From: DATEDA01 sp963789885
GTDB lineage: Bacteria; Pseudomonadota; Gammaproteobacteria; Burkholderiales; SG8-39
Reading direction: 5' to 3'
DNA: 64,000 nucleotides
Assembly: GCA_963789885.1 (NCBI GenBank)
Contig: CAWBNB010000049.1
Span: 62,001-126,000, forward strand
The notes beneath the pieces are model-generated. The model was not told the origin of the DNA and ran no database searches. It saw only the letters and a program-made list of their open reading frames with translations. Position 1 is the stretch's first letter; the number at the start of each line of letters is the position of its first letter. The position numbers and the translations under genes are program-made. Positions 62,605 to 64,000 of this stretch are shown here, in pieces.

Positions 62605-63268
62605 CCTCGATCTCCGCGGACGAACGGCCGTAGTCGGCGGCGAGCGACTCGATGCGCTCGCCTGCGCTGAAGCGCTCGATCAATACTTCGGTGCGGATGC
62701 CGGTGCCGTCGAGAACGGGGCGACCGAACCCGATCCTCGGATCGATGACGACGACGCCGCGGGCGACGGACGGAGCCTTGCGGGGCAACAGATACAGCTT
62801 CATCGGCACACCCTTGGTGTCCCGCTCTACGCAGCGGAGATGCGCCCGGATCAGCTCCCTCATCTCAATCTGACCATCGCGCGAGATGTTGAGGATCTCG
62901 CCGAACTTCTCGACGAAGAGATCCACGCCATTCGTCTGAAACTGATGGTCGGCGAGAGGATGGGCCGTCGGGAAATGACGCTTCAGGAATCCCACCGCCC
63001 GCCTGACCTGCTGGAGCCGGACTCTGTGCGCGCGCGTGATAGCCGCGAGCACGAAGAGCTCGACCAGGTTGATGAAAGAGAGCCGACGGAATTTACGATC
63101 GGCCGCGCCGATCACCGGCTGAAACCACCGGTTCTCGCCCTTCCGGCGATAGGGCTGACCGAAGGCCCAAGCACGCACCGTCGATGCGGGCAGACGCAGG
63201 TAGTGAGCCGTCTCTGCCGCGGTATAGATCGGCGCCTCTCTAACATCCCCCGGTGAGGGCTTTGCCAT
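62570..63268 (-). CDS. DUF433 antitoxin with MerR-like helix-turn-helix
   Basis: A 232-residue protein. The N-terminal part reads as a helix-turn-helix (YTAAETAHYLRLPASTVRAW). The middle is helical (RLSFINLVELFVLAAITRAH). The C-terminal DUF433 segment is VVIDPRIGFGRPVLDGTGIR then TEVLIERFSAGERIESLAAD. It is probably the DNA-binding antitoxin of the downstream PIN-like protein. The ATG at 63268 follows GGAAGAGAG; a longer extension upstream is non-conserved noise. Confidence 0.82.
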   Translation of the reverse strand: MAKPSPGDVREAPIYTAAETAHYLRLPASTVRAWAFGQPYRRKGENRWFQPVIGAADRKFRRLSFINLVELFVLAAITRAHRVRLQQVRRAVGFLKRHFPTAHPLADHQFQTNGVDLFVEKFGEILNISRDGQIEMRELIRAHLRCVERDTKGVPMKLYLLPRKAPSVARGVVVIDPRIGFGRPVLDGTGIRTEVLIERFSAGERIESLAADYGRSSAEIEDVVRCELPLAA

Positions 63269-63356
63269 CGTCTCTCTTCCCCGATTGCCGCTAGCTAGTC
63301 TACCGGCCATCAGGCTTGCTACGTGAGCCTCATGACCGTTACCGAACGTAATGCAC

Positions 63357-64000
63357 CTAGCGCTTGCGCTTGGGGCTCTTCGTCCGCCTCTCGCCAGCAC
63401 CGGAGCGGGATGATGCCTTTACCCACGCCGGCTTCCGCTTCTCGAGGAAGGAGCGGATCCCTTCCTTCCCCTCGTCCGACGCTCGTGCGGCGGCGATCCG
63501 CGTCGCGGTGTCCTTGATGAGGTCCGGCCCGAGCGGCTGTCCGCGGACGGATCGGATCAGGTCCTTCGTCGCGGTGTGCGCCGCGGGCGAGCCGAGGACC
63601 AGGTGCCCGAGGATCTGGTTGATGACGCCGTCGAGCTCCTCGTCCTGGGCGATCTCCTGCACGAAGCCGATGCGGTACGCCTCCGCCGCCTCGAACGGCT
63701 CCGCGGTGAGCATGTACCGGTAGGCGGCACGCTCGCCCATCGCCGCGATCACGTACGGGCTGATCGTCGCCGGGACGAGTCCGAGCTTCACCTCCGACAG
63801 GCAGAACTCGGCGCTCTGCCCCGCGACCGCGATGTCGCACGCGGCAACGAGCCCCATGCCGCCGGCGAACGCCGCGCCGTGCACGCGCGCGAGCGTCGGC
63901 TTCCTAACCGTGTGGATCGTGTGCAGCATATTGGCAAGCCCGAATGCGTCGTCGTAGTTCTGCTCGAACGTGTAGCCCGCCATCTTCTTCATCCAGTTCA
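63357..64000 (-). CDS. Methylglutaconyl-CoA hydratase-like crotonase (5' end beyond window)
   Basis: About 213 residues are visible; the start lies beyond base 64000. Sequence reads NWMKKMAGYTFEQN, PTLARVHGAAFAGGMGLVAA and LSEVKLGLVPATISPYVIAA, with a Glu in the SEVKLG position kept by true hydratases. It resembles LiuC, which hydrates 3-methylglutaconyl-CoA to HMG-CoA. The C-terminus is Lys/Arg-rich (RRTKSPKRKR). With the carboxylase and HMG-CoA lyase downstream it fits leucine/isovalerate degradation; the toxin-antitoxin pair sits between. Confidence 0.88.
   Translation of the reverse strand, partial: NWMKKMAGYTFEQNYDDAFGLANMLHTIHTVRKPTLARVHGAAFAGGMGLVAACDIAVAGQSAEFCLSEVKLGLVPATISPYVIAAMGERAAYRYMLTAEPFEAAEAYRIGFVQEIAQDEELDGVINQILGHLVLGSPAAHTATKDLIRSVRGQPLGPDLIKDTATRIAAARASDEGKEGIRSFLEKRKPAWVKASSRSGAGERRTKSPKRKR

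Overview
The window is very GC-rich, densely packed DNA that looks like a chromosomal segment of a betaproteobacterium (Burkholderiales-like). The reasons are three Bug-type tripartite tricarboxylate transporter receptors, protocatechuate/gallate meta-cleavage genes of the LigI/LigJ/LigK type, -10 boxes of the TACAATCG kind, and heavy use of ATGA/GTGA start-stop overlaps. The taxonomic call is inference. I saw no rRNA, tRNA, CRISPR array, transposase or phage gene.

Layout. 1-6.0 kb (minus strand): an exported methyltransferase-fold protein (cut by the window edge), ettA, an AbrB/PIN toxin-antitoxin pair, and an operon of MoxR-type AAA ATPase, HExxH/VWA protein and LCCL-domain protein. 6.1-16.6 kb (plus): a catabolic unit of flavoprotein dehydrogenase, ThDP enzyme, cupin, IclR regulator and a Liv-type ABC importer in which permease and both ATPases are one 845-residue polypeptide, ending with a dienelactone hydrolase. 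16.6-21.0 kb (minus): ligI, ligJ, a frameshifted ModA-like gene, a Bug receptor and ligK, divergent from a LysR regulator. 22.2-26.1 kb: a signal-less sugar-binding-like protein, a dienelactone hydrolase scrap, a second Bug receptor, a CnbZ-like protein and a 3-hydroxyacyl-CoA dehydrogenase. 26.2-34.8 kb: acyl-CoA synthetase, a complete five-part Liv importer and a PaaK-like ligase.

34.9-36.5 kb holds DUF5993, DsbB and a nucleotidyltransferase pair. 36.5-43.3 kb has a Bug receptor divergent from a CoA-transferase / MaoC hydratase / CitE-like lyase / crotonase operon, reminiscent of mesaconate or itaconate breakdown through citramalyl-CoA, followed by two more exported methyltransferase-fold proteins. 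43.3-49.1 kb: a SulP-STAS-cNMP transporter, a small anchored Cys protein, and a zinc-ribbon methyltransferase coupled to a Tat-exported amidohydrolase. 49.5-54.8 kb: rhomboid, OsmC, phosphodiesterase, then an unusual redox operon (cNMP-binding protein; membrane Fe-S/ferredoxin/flavoprotein fusion; SpeD-fold protein). 54.9-57.1 kb: amidohydrolase and SDR. 57.1-64 kb (minus): leucine/isovalerate-type genes (methylglutaconyl-CoA hydratase, carboxylase alpha, HMG-CoA lyase) interrupted by a DUF433/PIN-like toxin-antitoxin pair.

Taken together this is a scavenger of carboxylic and aromatic acids: binding-protein uptake (Bug, Liv), CoA activation, hydration/cleavage, and entry into central metabolism as oxaloacetate, pyruvate, acetyl-CoA or acetoacetate. 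Five genes carry six apparent single-base insertions, all an extra G/C, and each is fixed by removing one base. That pattern suggests consensus error in the sequence at least as strongly as gene decay.
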